DNA from: Saccoglossus kowalevskii
Taxonomy: Eukaryota; Hemichordata; Enteropneusta; Harrimaniidae
Assembly: GCF_000003605.2 (NCBI RefSeq)
Contig: NW_003109092.1
Location: forward strand, 310,547 to 337,202
DNA length: 26,656 nucleotides
Direction of reading: 5' to 3'
Below, piece after piece: positions 1-10,488 of this stretch (position 1 is its first letter; every line of letters begins with the position of its first letter). The translations under genes and the position numbers were made by a program. The notes below the pieces were generated by a model. The model searched no databases, was not told where the DNA came from, and saw only the letters and a list, made by a program, of their open reading frames with translations.

Positions 1-30
1 CAACTGCATTCGTAATCTAAATTTACATAC

Positions 31-132
31 CGCTAAGCTGCCTTTTGGACAATATTCCGTTACAAGGCAACACTTTGGTTCCACGCATGCGCCAACAAAT
101 CTCGTCAGATTTGGATGTTGTATGCCATGCAA
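31..132 (-). CDS. Exon 11: kinase homology domain; last exon inside the window
   Basis: 34 codons (562-595), phase 0 both sides. Acceptor TTCTCTTACGCAG, donor GTATGT at 30. Reads HPNLTRFVGACVEP, then CCLVTEYCPKGSL, the conserved hinge region of the pseudokinase domain. The gene continues past position 1. Confidence 0.92.
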
Positions 133-3100
133 CTGCGTAAGAGAAAAAAAAAGCAAAAACACTGGTTGGGAAAAAATAAATTTAGTCATGTAACAGCATA
201 TGGAACAGAATATAGACGATAAAATATTATACATGCGTTGTTTACTTGAAAGTCATAACGAACATGATGTTGTGGACGACATCTGCGCACGCGTGGGAAT
301 TGAGTCCCAAGCGATGATATAACAACACACGCTAAAAACGCAAAGGCTCATTGGTAGACGCTTGTTTGTAAACAATGACACGCTATGCCCAATTGACGCA
401 TGCGTAGGTGACGACTCCCCCGCTTTAAACTTGGAGATACATTTTTCGCGTAAATAATCATTCAAGCACTAACTTTCATATAACTGAGCTAGATTAAATG
501 TCCATTTTTGTACCACCGTAATGCAAAAACTAAAGGTGTTCCAATGCCATATAAACAAGCACTTACGCTCCATCATAACAACACTCGACGTACTTACCTG
601 TCTCAGTTCGATAAGCGTTGCACGTGTCAAGTGAAACTTGGAATGGTCCAAATATTTTATAGCTTGTCGTACTCCCTGGAAAAATAATATTATAATAATA
701 TTATATGATACTATTTTTTTTATCTTCACTTGAATAACTGTTCTAAGAGTCATGAACAACTACAGAGTGTTATTACAGGATAAATTGCAGATAAAATATT
801 TATGAAAATAATATTTAAAATTTGATATCATATAGTGTTAACATAAACATAACACTAAACGGTGGGTGATAATATAAAATAATTGAATTATAAATTGATT
901 TTCGGAAGACTTCGTCTACGTGCAGTATATTTGCTGAATAGCCACCTAGTAAACTAATTGCCACACGTTGTTATATCAAAACAAGTATTTTTTAGAACAG
1001 TGGGTAAACACCATACACAGCTAGAACACTTATGACGCTTACTTTGTATATTCCAGTCGTTGTAAACACTTGTTCCGCAACACTTTTAACAGATCTCGCA
1101 GATGAAATCAATGATAACTGGAAACAGAGTACACATAACGTTACTTCACTATCATAGTTTTAGTTGCTGGATTGAAGGATTCAGAAATTCTCGGTTGTAT
1201 TCAGTCGGAAGAACGGATAACAAAAATGAGATTCAATTTACAAGACAAACTTAGTATATATTAAATTCTGATAAAAAACAACTGAAGGATTGAATCTAGG
1301 AAAGATTCCAGTTAGAGCTAAATAAATAAATAAATAAATTTGTCATTGTCATAAATTTTGCTCATAACATTTCACACATTTACTCTGCCACCCCCACCCC
1401 CAAGTATAGAAACTTACGCCGCCTATCGTATATCGGAAATATTACAAGTCTATGACTTGTTGTTTTTATTCTTTCTTGATAACAAACGCAGTGGAAGGAT
1501 GGCAGGTACTGCTAAACCATATTAGTGAACCGTTTAAGCACCTGGCCTCTGAACGCCCAAATGAATCAGACCACACAACAAAATAATTAAGCAGAATATC
1601 CAACAAATAACAATGTATCACGGAAGCACGGATGGATGATAGGGCGGACATGATTATTCAGTCCAGTTAACTCCACATACACACATTCTCATCTGTTAAA
1701 TGTTTCAACATCTCGCTGGCATATACTTTATGATTCCTACAACTTAGACCCCATTCACAACTGATGATGCACCTTGGAGGAGAATGACTCCGCATCTTTC
1801 CTATCACTAATGATGATATCGTGAAAATCTATCTTCCATAGCATATCGGCGATATCCTTCTGTTGCCTATAACGCCTATATGATCAGAAATAAAAGTAGG
1901 AAACAATTATAAAAGTAATTTTCCAGGCTATGACAATATCAAACTCAAATGAATTACAGACATTGTGAAAATCGATTAAACTATTCACGATGCTCCCTGC
2001 CTTACGTTAAAGCGGGAGGGTCGTCACCTGCGCACGCGCGGAAATTGAGTCCCAAGCGACGATAACAACACACGCTAAAAACGCAAAGACTCATGGGTAG
2101 ACGCTTGTTTGTAAACAATGACACGCTATGGCCATCTGACGCATGCGCAGGTTACGACTCTCTCGCTTTAAAGCCGTTATGTCACGTGTCTGTCCACGTT
2201 AATCATTCAAGTCAGTAATTGTCAAAATATCACATCATGGAATTCAAATGTATCCACTGTATTTTATTATCCGTCGTATAATCCACCCATGTAAATGGTA
2301 TGATGCCTACCTGTATAGTATTATGAATAATACTAGTAGAACGACAACGAGTATCGCTAGAACTATTCCTATGATAGGCAGAACACCTAGTGGCTCTGAA
2401 AAGAAAAACAAATGTTTCATTAATTTGTGCGAAGAACTGTATATGCTTGTGGTACTTCTGATGGATGACATTGATAGATGCAAACACATAACAACATGCA
2501 CAATACATACAGAGGAATTAGATTCATCTTGATAGTTTAATTTTAGCAAAGCCACATCCGGTAGGTTTTGGGTGAGATCAAGGTCTAAATAATTTTATTA
2601 ATATTTATTCATGTTTATATTTTTTATACATATTTCACACATTTTAAGCTTTTATCAACAAGAATCTGTTGTCAAGCCGGTAGCGCGTCACGGTGTTCAT
2701 CAAATCAGGGCGGTGACTAGAGTGACATTTATTAACTTACTAGTGTCTCTGCATAATTCCCCTTTGTATCCGCATATAGGCGTATCTAGTGGTGGTTCTG
2801 TTGCTCCTCCTGGCCACTGTATTTCCGTGTCAGTTTTCGGTACGTACACTTTATCTTTCCCGTAATAGTATCCAACTGTAGTCAACTAAAGATATACAGC
2901 ATATGTTATTGCATCATCTAACTGCTGCATATCTCGTAGAATTCGGGATCTCGCGTTCACACACTAATTAATTTACATCATAGACCTTAAAATGTTTACA
3001 TATACTATACTTTGTTTTTTTCAAATATGGAATTAGAATCTATAACGTAACGAGAGTTTTGTCATCTCTGTACACTATTACACTAGATACATTTTATTTA

Positions 3101-6100
3101 AAGTTGTAAGTATCGGAATAGTACGCGCTGTATCTTCAACTCACCTTATAACTGTCGTCGTCATGATACTGCATATCTAACAGCATATAGTCCGAATCAA
3201 GGTCACCATTATCATCTATTGTCATGCGCAGAACACCTGGAAAATCACGACATGTATGCATGATACTTATTCAATTTTTACGTTTTATGTTTCATTCTTT
3301 CCTTGGTTACCATCAGAATGACACGGAAAATAGAGTTATATATCAAATAAATAATCGAAATTTTTTATTTACTGTCGCCCACTATTAGTTTGACTTCTCC
3401 TGTTGAGGTTGGTTTGACCCAACTTGCTCTAATCGCGTAACGATCTCCGAACATGCTTAGCAAACCAATCAGCAACTTAGCTGGCAATGTTGCTGTTCTG
3501 GTGTTCGGAACAATATGGCGGCGACAGTAGCTTCCATAATATTAGTTCAGATCTATCTGTGATTTATCTGTATAAAGATGGCAATATCCTATAACGGGAT
3601 ACAGTAATTCCCAGAAATTGCTTCTCACAAAAATCTGAAGTATAAATCTGGTTTGTTGACCGGACATGTTCATTCTCACGTGATCGTGGACGATGCATTG
3701 TGGGTAATTTAAAAAGTTAATTATTTCATGTGATATTTACGGAATGCACGATGGATAACCAAAGAAACTGACGATTACATTTGTTTTTTACCTGGTAAGT
3801 CTGTTCGACTGTACACCCTATGTGCTATTGTTAGGCCGTCGTATGGATTCCCTCCTTCGTTGATGGTTTCATTCAAAGCCACTGCGTACAGATACACTGC
3901 GTCGTGGAGATAACCGGCTATAATCGACACCTGCATGTAAAACAGAGGTGTACTAGTAATGATGAGGTAATACAGAATAAATGACGATGTAATACACACA
4001 TTATATGTAAAAACATTATTATAAATTATAATTATAAATTTCTAAAACCTGCAAGTTAGTATTTTTTTCAGATGCTTAAATTTAAGCAGATAAACACACA
4101 CAACAGTTTGAATTCACAGCATCTGAACAAGTCGTGTTTTCCAACACCGTACAGGAATTGTTCTCAATACACAAATAAAGATATCGATTTTTCTATAAAA
4201 AATACTTGAAAAGGACAAGATAAATTAAAACATTTTTATATGGGAACAGTCATAGTAACCATTATTATACATCAGTCACCGTAACGCCATAAGTTGCAGC
4301 GTGCCGTAATTTTGCGGTATTTTACTGGGTATTTTCATCCTACCATATAAGGAAATACAAATTCCAAATATGGAATTAGTACGCGTGTAAGCGTTCTCTA
4401 ATAATAAAAACAAACATGGCTGCCACCAGGGTTTGTCCGGACTACACACAAAGAGGTTTGCTGTTTCTGTTCTAAACTTTTTGGATTTCGGCATTTCCAT
4501 GATGTATCCTTAGAAGGAAACGATGTATAATAATAAGGTTATTACGAGGATACCTCAAAGTATGCACCAAGACAGTATAGTGGGAGTATCGACCGACGCG
4601 CAGCTATTATTGTAGTGCAAAATAACGTATGCATTAGCTTACATCTTCATCATCCGCATAAACATAACCATATACGGACGATGACCTTGCTTTGACCTCT
4701 TTTGTAAAATCCGTGTATTCGTCGTAATCTGGTATTAATACTGCTAAAAACATTAATGCCTAGATAGAGAGAGAAAAGCTATGAATCTTAGAGATTAGTG
4801 AACTGGAGTATGTGGTTTATTACATATACGCAATCTACAATGCGTGAACGTCAGTAAGTCGGTCATCGAACTCTGGAGACCTCAGTACCATAACCCGAAT
4901 ACAAACTGTCATGCGCAAAACACGGATAGGTAAATAACATTGAAATACCTCATACGCCTTTTTGGCCTTTTGATTTTCCTCTTCGTCAGTGCCTTGGTCC
5001 CAGGAAAAGTCACCAAATGAAACGACGTCCTTGTAGTGATATATACAAATAAACGCATATTCTCCATTTATCAATCCTTGGTCATATGCATGGATCATGA
5101 ATTCCCGTACCTGATGTCCCCATGCCGACAATATGATGACTGAAATGACAAATTCGTACTTTGTGATGTTTTCAAATGTCGCATTAGGCTGTTCAATTCA
5201 GATAACTCTTTCGATAGTTCTCTGAAGCTTTGTGAATACCCAGGCCTCGGAGCTAATCCATTAAGTTAAACTAGATTTGTTGCAACATTTATGACTCAAA
5301 TGCGCACAACACACTCATAAACAATCACGTCATTGTCAATAGTACGAACTCTGACATTTACAACTAATTGAAAAAAAATCATGATTCAATAACAACTATT
5401 GGGTCCTCACTTGCCTCGGGGATTGCCTTTTTACTAAAAGATGTTAAAGATATATCTTTTGTCGTCAGTATGACAACTTAACGTTTAACACGCGGCACTT
5501 TGGGGAGTAAATGCATTAAATTAGCATCATTGCATATAATATACATTTTTAATGAAGTCTATTTGATGACCTTAATGGTTACAACACAACTAACACAGCG
5601 ATAAAGACTTACCATTTTCGTTATTTTGGGAGAAAAAAAAAACTTGAAAAACTGATTTTGACAAGATAATTCAGAAATTTATATTAAGAATAATTCATAA
5701 TGAAATGTATTTCCCATGCACCCTTAACTAATTTTCGTAATTGCCGATTACTCACGAATATTACAGAAAAAAACGATAATTTGCAATATTCTCTATATTC
5801 TTTCCAATTATTTGTCCTGAATTATGACTGAAAGAAGCTGAATGAAATTACAATCTATGTAGTGTGTTCAACAACTCATGTATGAACAATAACTTTAATA
5901 AATATGATTTTACTTGGTGAAAACACTGTATTTTTATGCATAAAAACGAAAGACTGAATTTCACAATGTCGAAAACGGAAGTTTTTTTTATCGCAGTGTT
6001 AACTATCACATATAGTATCTGCCTCTAAGACTTGAAAAGATGTTCAAAGACCCGTAGAGACGGTAGAAACATGTCAGCAATCTAGTTGACACTTTTTCGA

Positions 6101-7152
6101 GTTCGATTGTTATAGGAAGTGAATCACGTATATTAATTGAAAGTACTGTAAACATAATGATTGTACATCGTCACACCTGTCTAACCTCTGATTAGTAACT
6201 TGTATTACTAGTCTGAGGTCTAACGAAGTAACATGGCATATTAGTGTTGATATAAATATTCCTTAATTTTTTCATAACCTTCATTGCTTATATTTAAAAA
6301 AATGTCATATTTAAGCATGTTTTCTCGCAGAAGGAATCTGTATTTGTTATTAGAAGTATTGTTTCTGATATAATCTTCATCTATTAATCTGCTAAAGGAT
6401 AATGATCATTGCAAGATGTTTCAGACTTTGTGTATTTCTCTCCCTCGAAATGTTGACGAATATTTGCGTTTTGTGAAACGGTCATTTTACTCACTTCTAG
6501 AAACCACAGCGGCGTCCGCGAGAATATCTCCGAGATCTTTGTTATCAAGATTGTCTTGTAGGTAGAAATTAATGGTGACGTTAGCTTCGTTCAATGCAAG
6601 TTTAACACCATCGGAAGATATGCTCCATACAAGATAATCATCAGTAACTATGGCGACACGTTTCCAATTGAAAAGCTGACTCACAGCCGCCATAAACTTG
6701 CCGTTTGACGACTGTGGTCCGACGGTCCGAACAAGGGTCTTGAACACAGTTTTATCCCTCATTTCGTTGTCGCTGCATAACGGGGAAAACGTCGGTATGT
6801 TGTAAAACACACCTAGTCTAGCCACATGTCGACATACTGCCGAGCAGCTTGGTCCTATAAACGCGCTATAGTTCTGGTCCTTCATCTTTTCAACGATAAC
6901 TCCTAGGCCGTGCACAGAGTCGCACAAGGTGTCAATTTCGTCGTGGACCAAACTATGCCCCGGCAACAAAGTGTCGTCTGCGTTCACTTTTTCAATGGCG
7001 ATCAATGCCGCCGCAGCTGTGCGCGAGATGCTGACCGGCAAATAAATCTGAGATGGTAGAGGTATTAATAATCGAAATTTTTCCCCGTTAATTCCATGTA
7101 GAATAAGTAAGAACAATGATGGGAAAATAAAATTAGTATATTTAACAGACAT
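31..7152 (-). CDS. Receptor-type guanylyl cyclase (natriuretic-peptide-receptor-like), 11 exons, 3' part beyond window
   Basis: Single-pass membrane receptor that by family would make cGMP when a peptide ligand binds outside the cell. Eleven exons joined at GT/AG sites give 595 uninterrupted codons: signal peptide 1-23, ANF-receptor ligand-binding domain about 24-445, membrane helix about 452-474, juxtamembrane 476-525, start of the kinase homology domain 526-595. Intron phases from exon 1 on are 1,0,0,1,0,1,2,0,0,0, and every junction keeps the frame. Family hallmarks are NADDTLL, GPSCSAVCRH, CSDNEM, GDFSW, LHDAV, PGG...PP.DTP.CGY, MLWKI, AIKY and TEYCPKGSL. The start is the first ATG, at 7152; the frame is open further upstream but only from a TTG. 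The remaining kinase homology domain and catalytic cyclase must lie left of position 1, so cyclase activity is inferred from architecture. Which family subtype it is, and its ligand, cannot be told. Confidence 0.95.
266..428 (+). mobile_element. TTAA-type MITE-like element, family A, copy 1 (intron 10)
   Basis: About 163 bp, the same sequence as the intact copy at 2007-2171. Shared blocks include ATTGAGTCCCAAGCGA, ACACACGCTAAAAACGCAAA and TGTAAACAATGACACGCTAT. The left terminus is decayed; the right one still ends GCTTTAA. No coding capacity. Confidence 0.75.
598..675 (-). CDS. Exon 10: kinase homology domain, AIK lysine
   Basis: 26 codons (536-561), phase 0 both sides. Acceptor TTATTTTTCCAG, donor GTAAGT. 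Reads GVRQAIKYLDHSKFHLTRA then LIELRQ. K542 sits where kinases carry the beta-3 lysine, and LTRxxLxEL is a receptor guanylyl cyclase hallmark. Confidence 0.92.
1043..1117 (-). CDS. Exon 9: start of kinase homology domain
   Basis: 25 codons (511-535), phase 0 both sides. Acceptor CTGTTTCCAG, donor GTAAGC. Ends QVFTTTGIYK, corresponding to the degenerate nucleotide-loop region before the Y-K-G-x-x-x-A-I-K stretch of the family. Confidence 0.87.
1316..1342. repeat. (AAAT)n tract in intron 8
   Basis: About five AAAT units. Such tails often mark LINE or SINE 3' ends, but nothing recognisable is attached. Confidence 0.6.
1773..1875 (-). CDS. Exon 8: intracellular juxtamembrane segment
   Basis: Codons 476-510. 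Acceptor GATCATATAG, donor GTGCAT, phase 0. Reads RYRQQKDIADMLWKIDFHDI, matching the basic stretch plus LWxIxxxDI found just inside the membrane of receptor guanylyl cyclases. The donor departs from consensus at +4 to +6, but the AAG before it and the frame into exon 9 support it. Confidence 0.87.
2007..2171 (+). mobile_element. TTAA-type MITE-like element, family A, copy 2 (intron 7), best preserved
   Basis: 165 bp bounded by TTAA on both sides. Imperfect terminal inverted repeats of about 33 bp: left begins TTAAAGCGGGAGGGTCGTCA, right reverse-complements to TTAAAGCGAGAGAGTCGTAA, and both continue into a CTGCGCAYGCG block. TTAA flanks are typical of piggyBac-type transposition; the family is inferred from that alone. 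Non-autonomous: nothing coding inside. Confidence 0.8.
2311..2395 (-). CDS. Exon 7: transmembrane helix
   Basis: Codons 448-475 plus two bases. Acceptor TTTTTCTTTTCAG, donor GTAGGC, phase 2. Encodes an unbroken hydrophobic run of about 23 residues (VLPIIGIVLAILVVVLLVLF onward) followed by YRRYR, a positive-inside stop-transfer signal completed by exon 8. Confidence 0.93.
2741..2885 (-). CDS. Exon 6: end of ligand-binding domain and juxtamembrane cysteines
   Basis: Codons 400-447 plus one base. Acceptor ATATCTTTAG, donor GTAAGT, phase 1. Contains IQWPGGATEPPLDTPICGY then GELC. The WPGG...PPxDTPxCG stretch and the following cysteine pair are the membrane-proximal motif of natriuretic-type receptors. 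A second AG ten bases into the exon (CTACAG) would break the frame, so the upstream acceptor is chosen. Confidence 0.92.
3145..3236 (-). CDS. Exon 5: ANF-receptor domain, D-x-NGD-x-D-x-DY motif
   Basis: Codons 369-399. Acceptor GATTTTCCAG, donor GTGAGT, phase 0. Reads VLRMTIDDNGDLDSDYMLLD, the usual IDxNGDxDxDYxLLD segment near the end of the second lobe. Confidence 0.92.
3237..4642 (-). other. Introns 3 and 4 (flanking exon 4)
   Basis: Non-coding apart from exon 4 at 3930-3792. Around 3458-3545 is a denser segment with CCAATCAG and ATATGGCGGC, and around 4270-4500 a patch of higher complexity with an open frame but no recognisable protein. Neither has splice-site or family support. Confidence 0.5.
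3792..3930 (-). CDS. Exon 4: ANF-receptor domain with GYLHDAVYLYA motif
   Basis: Codons 323-368 plus one base. Acceptor TTTTACATGCAG, donor GTAAAA, phase 1. Contains the family signature AGYLHDAVYLYAVALNETI followed by EGG; N342 in NET is a potential glycosylation site. Confidence 0.93.
4643..4759 (-). CDS. Exon 3: ANF-receptor domain
   Basis: Codons 284-322 (39 codons, phase 0 at both ends). Acceptor CTCTCTATCTAG, donor GTAAGC. Reads ALMFLAVLIPDY and ends VYGYVYADDED. It fits between the GDFSW exon and the LHDAV exon exactly as in related receptors. Confidence 0.9.
4949..5139 (-). CDS. Exon 2: ANF-receptor domain with GDFSW motif
   Basis: Codons 220-283. Acceptor TTTGTCATTTCAG, donor GTATTT. 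The single base left from exon 1 completes an ATC codon, giving IIILSAWGHQVREFM and later GDFSWDQG, a strongly conserved stretch of natriuretic-peptide-receptor-type ligand-binding domains. Ends in phase 0 after KKAYE. It begins the part of the receptor that both exon-1 copies could share. Confidence 0.93.
5140..6494 (-). other. Intron 1 (from exon 1a)
   Basis: AT-rich, with GTGAGT donor and TTTCAG acceptor. I see no second exon, repeat family or long ORF inside it. Confidence 0.7.
6495..7152 (-). CDS. Exon 1 (1a): signal peptide and first lobe of ANF-receptor domain
   Basis: Codons 1-219 plus one base; donor GTGAGT at 6494, phase 1. Signal peptide 1-23 has a hydrophobic core and likely cleaves after HGING. 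The mature part (24-219) is the membrane-distal lobe of the ligand-binding fold. Cysteines at 77, 103, 107 and 126 and N-glycosylation sequons at N94 (NYS) and N191 (NVT) are all shared with the duplicate at 21875-21209. The in-frame stop just inside the intron (TAA at 6489-6487) means the exon must be spliced to continue. Confidence 0.95.
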
Positions 7153-7165
7153 TTTCGATCCTGCA

Positions 7166-7175
7166 GCAGACCAGC
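7166..7175 (-). promoter_or_regulatory. 10-mer shared by the 5' flanks of exons 1a and 1b
   Basis: Copy of GCTGGTCTGC upstream of exon 1a; see 21899-21908. Together with the shared GAAAATG start context it shows the duplication included some 5' flank and supports ATG 7152 as the start. Confidence 0.35.
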
Positions 7176-7310
7176 GTAACACCGTGATATATTTCAAGCC
7201 TGCTTCTTCCTGTGTAATCCCAGCTGGCGTGGCGTGTTGTGGGCAGCAGATTATGCAGGGTGTAGATGATGATTCTCCACAATCGAAAAAAATGTTTAAG
7301 AAGTATTATC

Positions 7311-7320
7311 TATTTATAAA
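7311..7320 (-). promoter_or_regulatory. Probable TATA box for exon 1a
   Basis: Minus strand reads TTTATAAATAG about 165 bases upstream of the exon 1a ATG. A start of transcription roughly 30 bases downstream would leave a 5' UTR of about 130 bases. Judged by sequence and position only; no clear initiator is visible. Confidence 0.45.
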
Positions 7321-8490
7321 CCATTTACAAACACTGGCCAAGTTGTTCTACACAAATTAGCGAATTACTTCTTGTATTGATGACAGCTTTAATCACAAAG
7401 TCATGACATGACATGACAGTCGCAGTCGTTCTCGCAATTGTTATGCTGGCGCGCTTTGTAATGCTGTGTGTTTTTCCGACAGTAATGTTAATTCATTTTT
7501 AAGGCCTCCGGCCATATGCATGCAAATTTAGAAACAGTATATGCACGAAACCTCCTACTCTCTGACGTATTAAAAAAAGATGAAGTCTAAACATCAAGTT
7601 AGTTTAAATACAATATTATTGCATTTATTGTTGAAAATATTAATGACATTCTTCATTGTTGGTTTTCTGTGATCTCAAAGATTTAAAATCCACAGACGTG
7701 TAAACTTTTTTACATTCAGGTACATGCCTCCCAGGTACGACCCCGAGTTTGCATATATATGTTATAACACATAAGATTTGTATGCAAATATTACCAGCAC
7801 TTATCAAACATTTACGTAATCAGATGGCAAGTATATTCATGTAGCATTCCGATATTATTTCTCACGTAATATATATTATATTTTTTTCTTATGATAAACT
7901 ACGCCATTCAATTCTATGAGTAAAACCAGGCAAATCCGCAGCACATGGGGTTGGTTGGAAAATTCATATGAAGTTACTTTATAAAATACATTTAAGTTAA
8001 TTAATTATATTTAATTAATTATAATTATAATTATATTATATCAATGTTACACCGGTATTCAGTGAATAGTTTTTTTTTTGTGCGAATTAAGGACGTTTTC
8101 AAATCTACCGAAATCAAACCGGTTGTTCGTGAATTGTTTTTCTTACAATTTATTACAGACAGATGTTGATGTCATTTTTAGCGCATAAATTTAAGGTTTT
8201 TCAATTATACGTCAACACTTCTATAACACATAAGCAAAATACGGCACATTTTGAGTTAATACATAAACATACTTAATAACCGTAGAACACGTATTCCTTT
8301 CTCTTTAACTTCAAAGTAAGAGCAAGGCACAGGAAAATTCCATATATAACATATGTATTGTTTTTATAGATTTACGCCAATAATTTTTTTGTTTACCTAT
8401 TGTACGAGAAAATTACAATAATATTATAAACCACATTTGCTGCAACAAAGAACATCCAAACAGCGGTGACGTAAAAGGTAACCTGGACTG
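7321..8490. other. Upstream of exon 1a: non-coding
   Basis: AT-rich, with a long alternating A/T palindromic stretch at 7997-8042 (TTAATTAATTATATTTAATT and onward). No gene, RNA or named repeat recognised. Confidence 0.5.
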
Positions 8491-8496
8491 GCCCAG

Positions 8497-8683
8497 CTGT
8501 GGTGATTTTTTTCAGTTAAAACAATTGGAAAAACAAGTTTTGCGACAGGTGGGGTGAACGCAAAACCACCACAGTCTGGGTGATTTCGCAGTTACAGGGG
8601 ATTTTGCGTTAACACCTCCATTTCGCTATTTTTTTAAAATTTAATTTTAAATTTAAAAAGAAATAAATCGCCCAGACTGTGTC
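8497..8683. repeat. Nested fold-back element
   Basis: CACAGTCTGGGTGATTT at 8570-8586 recurs inverted at 8665-8681 with one mismatch in 17. Inside, GGTGGGGTGAACGCAAAA at 8548-8565 pairs with TTTTGCGTTAACACCTCC at 8602-8619. A further related copy (GCTGTGGTGATTTTTTT) lies at about 8499. An A/T palindrome of about 25 bp is at 8630-8656. Non-coding; probably a decayed fold-back transposon. Confidence 0.5.
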
Positions 8684-9510
8684 AGTCTACCATACATGCT
8701 TTTTGGGCATAATGCGTAGTAACACGTATGCAAGGAATTTGTTTGTGGACTATGTTGCCTGGATTTATTCGGTTATTTCTCGTTATTATCATAACGGTTA
8801 ACAGACAGAAGTGACGTCAGTGAGGTTTCTATCCACCTTGGCGTCATCAAATAATTCGTTTCTTTTCACACGACACACTATGAAATCGTTTTGTCTTTTT
8901 CGCTAACCGGATGCATACAGAGAAAGGCATTATTGACTTTTCTGTCACTGTCATTATCGCGATAGTTTGCGTCAAAGGTGAGTCTATTAATGTAAATGTA
9001 TATGCATAGCAACAAGGAGACTGATAAAAGATGACATTTGTTGGTAAAAATATTAATGTTTGCGATCCTTTGTGACATACTGCATTTTTAAATGGTACGT
9101 ACCAGAAAATTGATGTGTTGCTCTATAATGTTATTCTCTAAAAGCTTAACGTTTCAACCTCGAATTTCAATTAAATTCGCCTAGTACCCTCGTAAATTAA
9201 ATAACTTATGAATCCTAAAAGTTAAAAATGTTACATTCAGGCAATGAAAACAAAGCTAGACGTTACGTACGAGACAACAATTAAATTCATGAACTATCAC
9301 GGGGGAAATTCTTCTCCTCTGGGGTTCTCCATACGTGTCAGGGGGAATATCGTCTCGTCTCTATATCGCGTCCCCTTGAGGTACGGGATCGGGAAAGTCA
9401 CTTATTATAAGCTTTACAGTCAAATGGACGCACACAACAAAATACGTTTCAACTCCCGTCTTTAGTCAGTCAGTCGAGTACTCTATAAGACACAGCGCCC
9501 TGGGGAAAAG

Positions 9511-9592
9511 TCCCCAAGACTATCGCAAGGCTGGCCCAAGACTAGCCCAAGACTGCGTCTCAAGACTGCCTTAGACTGCGTCTGCCCTGGTG
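9511..9592. repeat. Irregular short minisatellite, CCCAAGACT-type
   Basis: Five or six irregular copies of (C)CCAAGACTG spaced 12-17 bp, with two copies of AGACTGCGTCTG. Preceded by a small TGGGG-AAAAGT-CCCCA hairpin. Non-coding; origin unknown. Confidence 0.5.
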
Positions 9593-10251
9593 TATTCGCG
9601 AAGACCAACTCAAAACAACTTTATTCATTTTCAAAACCTTAACTAATTACAAAGCAGTTAAAAGACTCTAGGGCGTAACCTTCAATCATAAAGCCAATCA
9701 CACTAAGTACTGAATACGTCATATCTTTTGATTAATCGTTAACTACATTAGTAACTGCGAATACCAAACTGTCAGAAATAGTAGTCCGAATAGCGACGGT
9801 TATCTCGTAATTAGTTCCAAATCACTGGGCCAAGTTCCGTCTAGGACCTCACATGGGCCTAAACGATGACAGACATAACACAGCCATTCGCTAGTAATCA
9901 ACCAAACAAGTCGATCAACAGATACGCAACAATTTCATCATAGATCTCCAAAAAACTAATAGATGTAAGAAGATTCACTTGACGGAAGTGCACCACCAGA
10001 CGTTCTCACCCAAATTTGTCTGCAATTTTTTCTTATATTTCTGGAAATGAACCCTAATTAGAGTCAATTGTCAGTTTTTACTCAAAAAATGTGGATATTT
10101 TTGTTCCAGTCTTCTAAAAGGAAAGTGCAGACTATAAATGGACTATTTTGTGAATTTTTAATGAAAAGTAGGAACTGGTGGTCCATGTCATATTTCTTTG
10201 CGAGTGTGTTTTTAACACGCTTTCGCATATGTAAATTCACTTGAACACGAC

Positions 10252-10271
10252 GTTCAGACCACGGTCTGAAC
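10252..10271. repeat. Perfect inverted repeat, 9-bp arms, 2-base spacer
   Basis: GTTCAGACC-AC-GGTCTGAAC, a 20-bp perfect inverted repeat just outside the satellite array. It might be a dimeric binding site or a cruciform; nothing decides which. Confidence 0.5.
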
Positions 10272-10488
10272 AAAACACGCAGATATCGTTTCAATTTAAT
10301 TAAAATAATAGTACTCCAATACACACACAAATTATATTTATCCGCACAACTATGACGCAGTTCAATTTTCAACATGTTTAACCGGTTTATACTAGATGCA
10401 CTGATGGATAGAAATGGCGTATTCCTGAAATGAATTCTAAATTGAAAAAGAAAGTTCAGTGACTCCAAATTGCGTGTATGTTGTGATA

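Noticed and set aside
2248-2865. Plus-strand open frames opposite receptor exons 6 and 7
   Set aside because: They are antisense shadows of the exons, with no protein resemblance of their own.
7153-7197. 15-codon N-terminal extension of exon 1a
   Set aside because: It begins at TTG, and the matching stretch upstream of exon 1b is out of coding frame with a stop, so it is 5' UTR.
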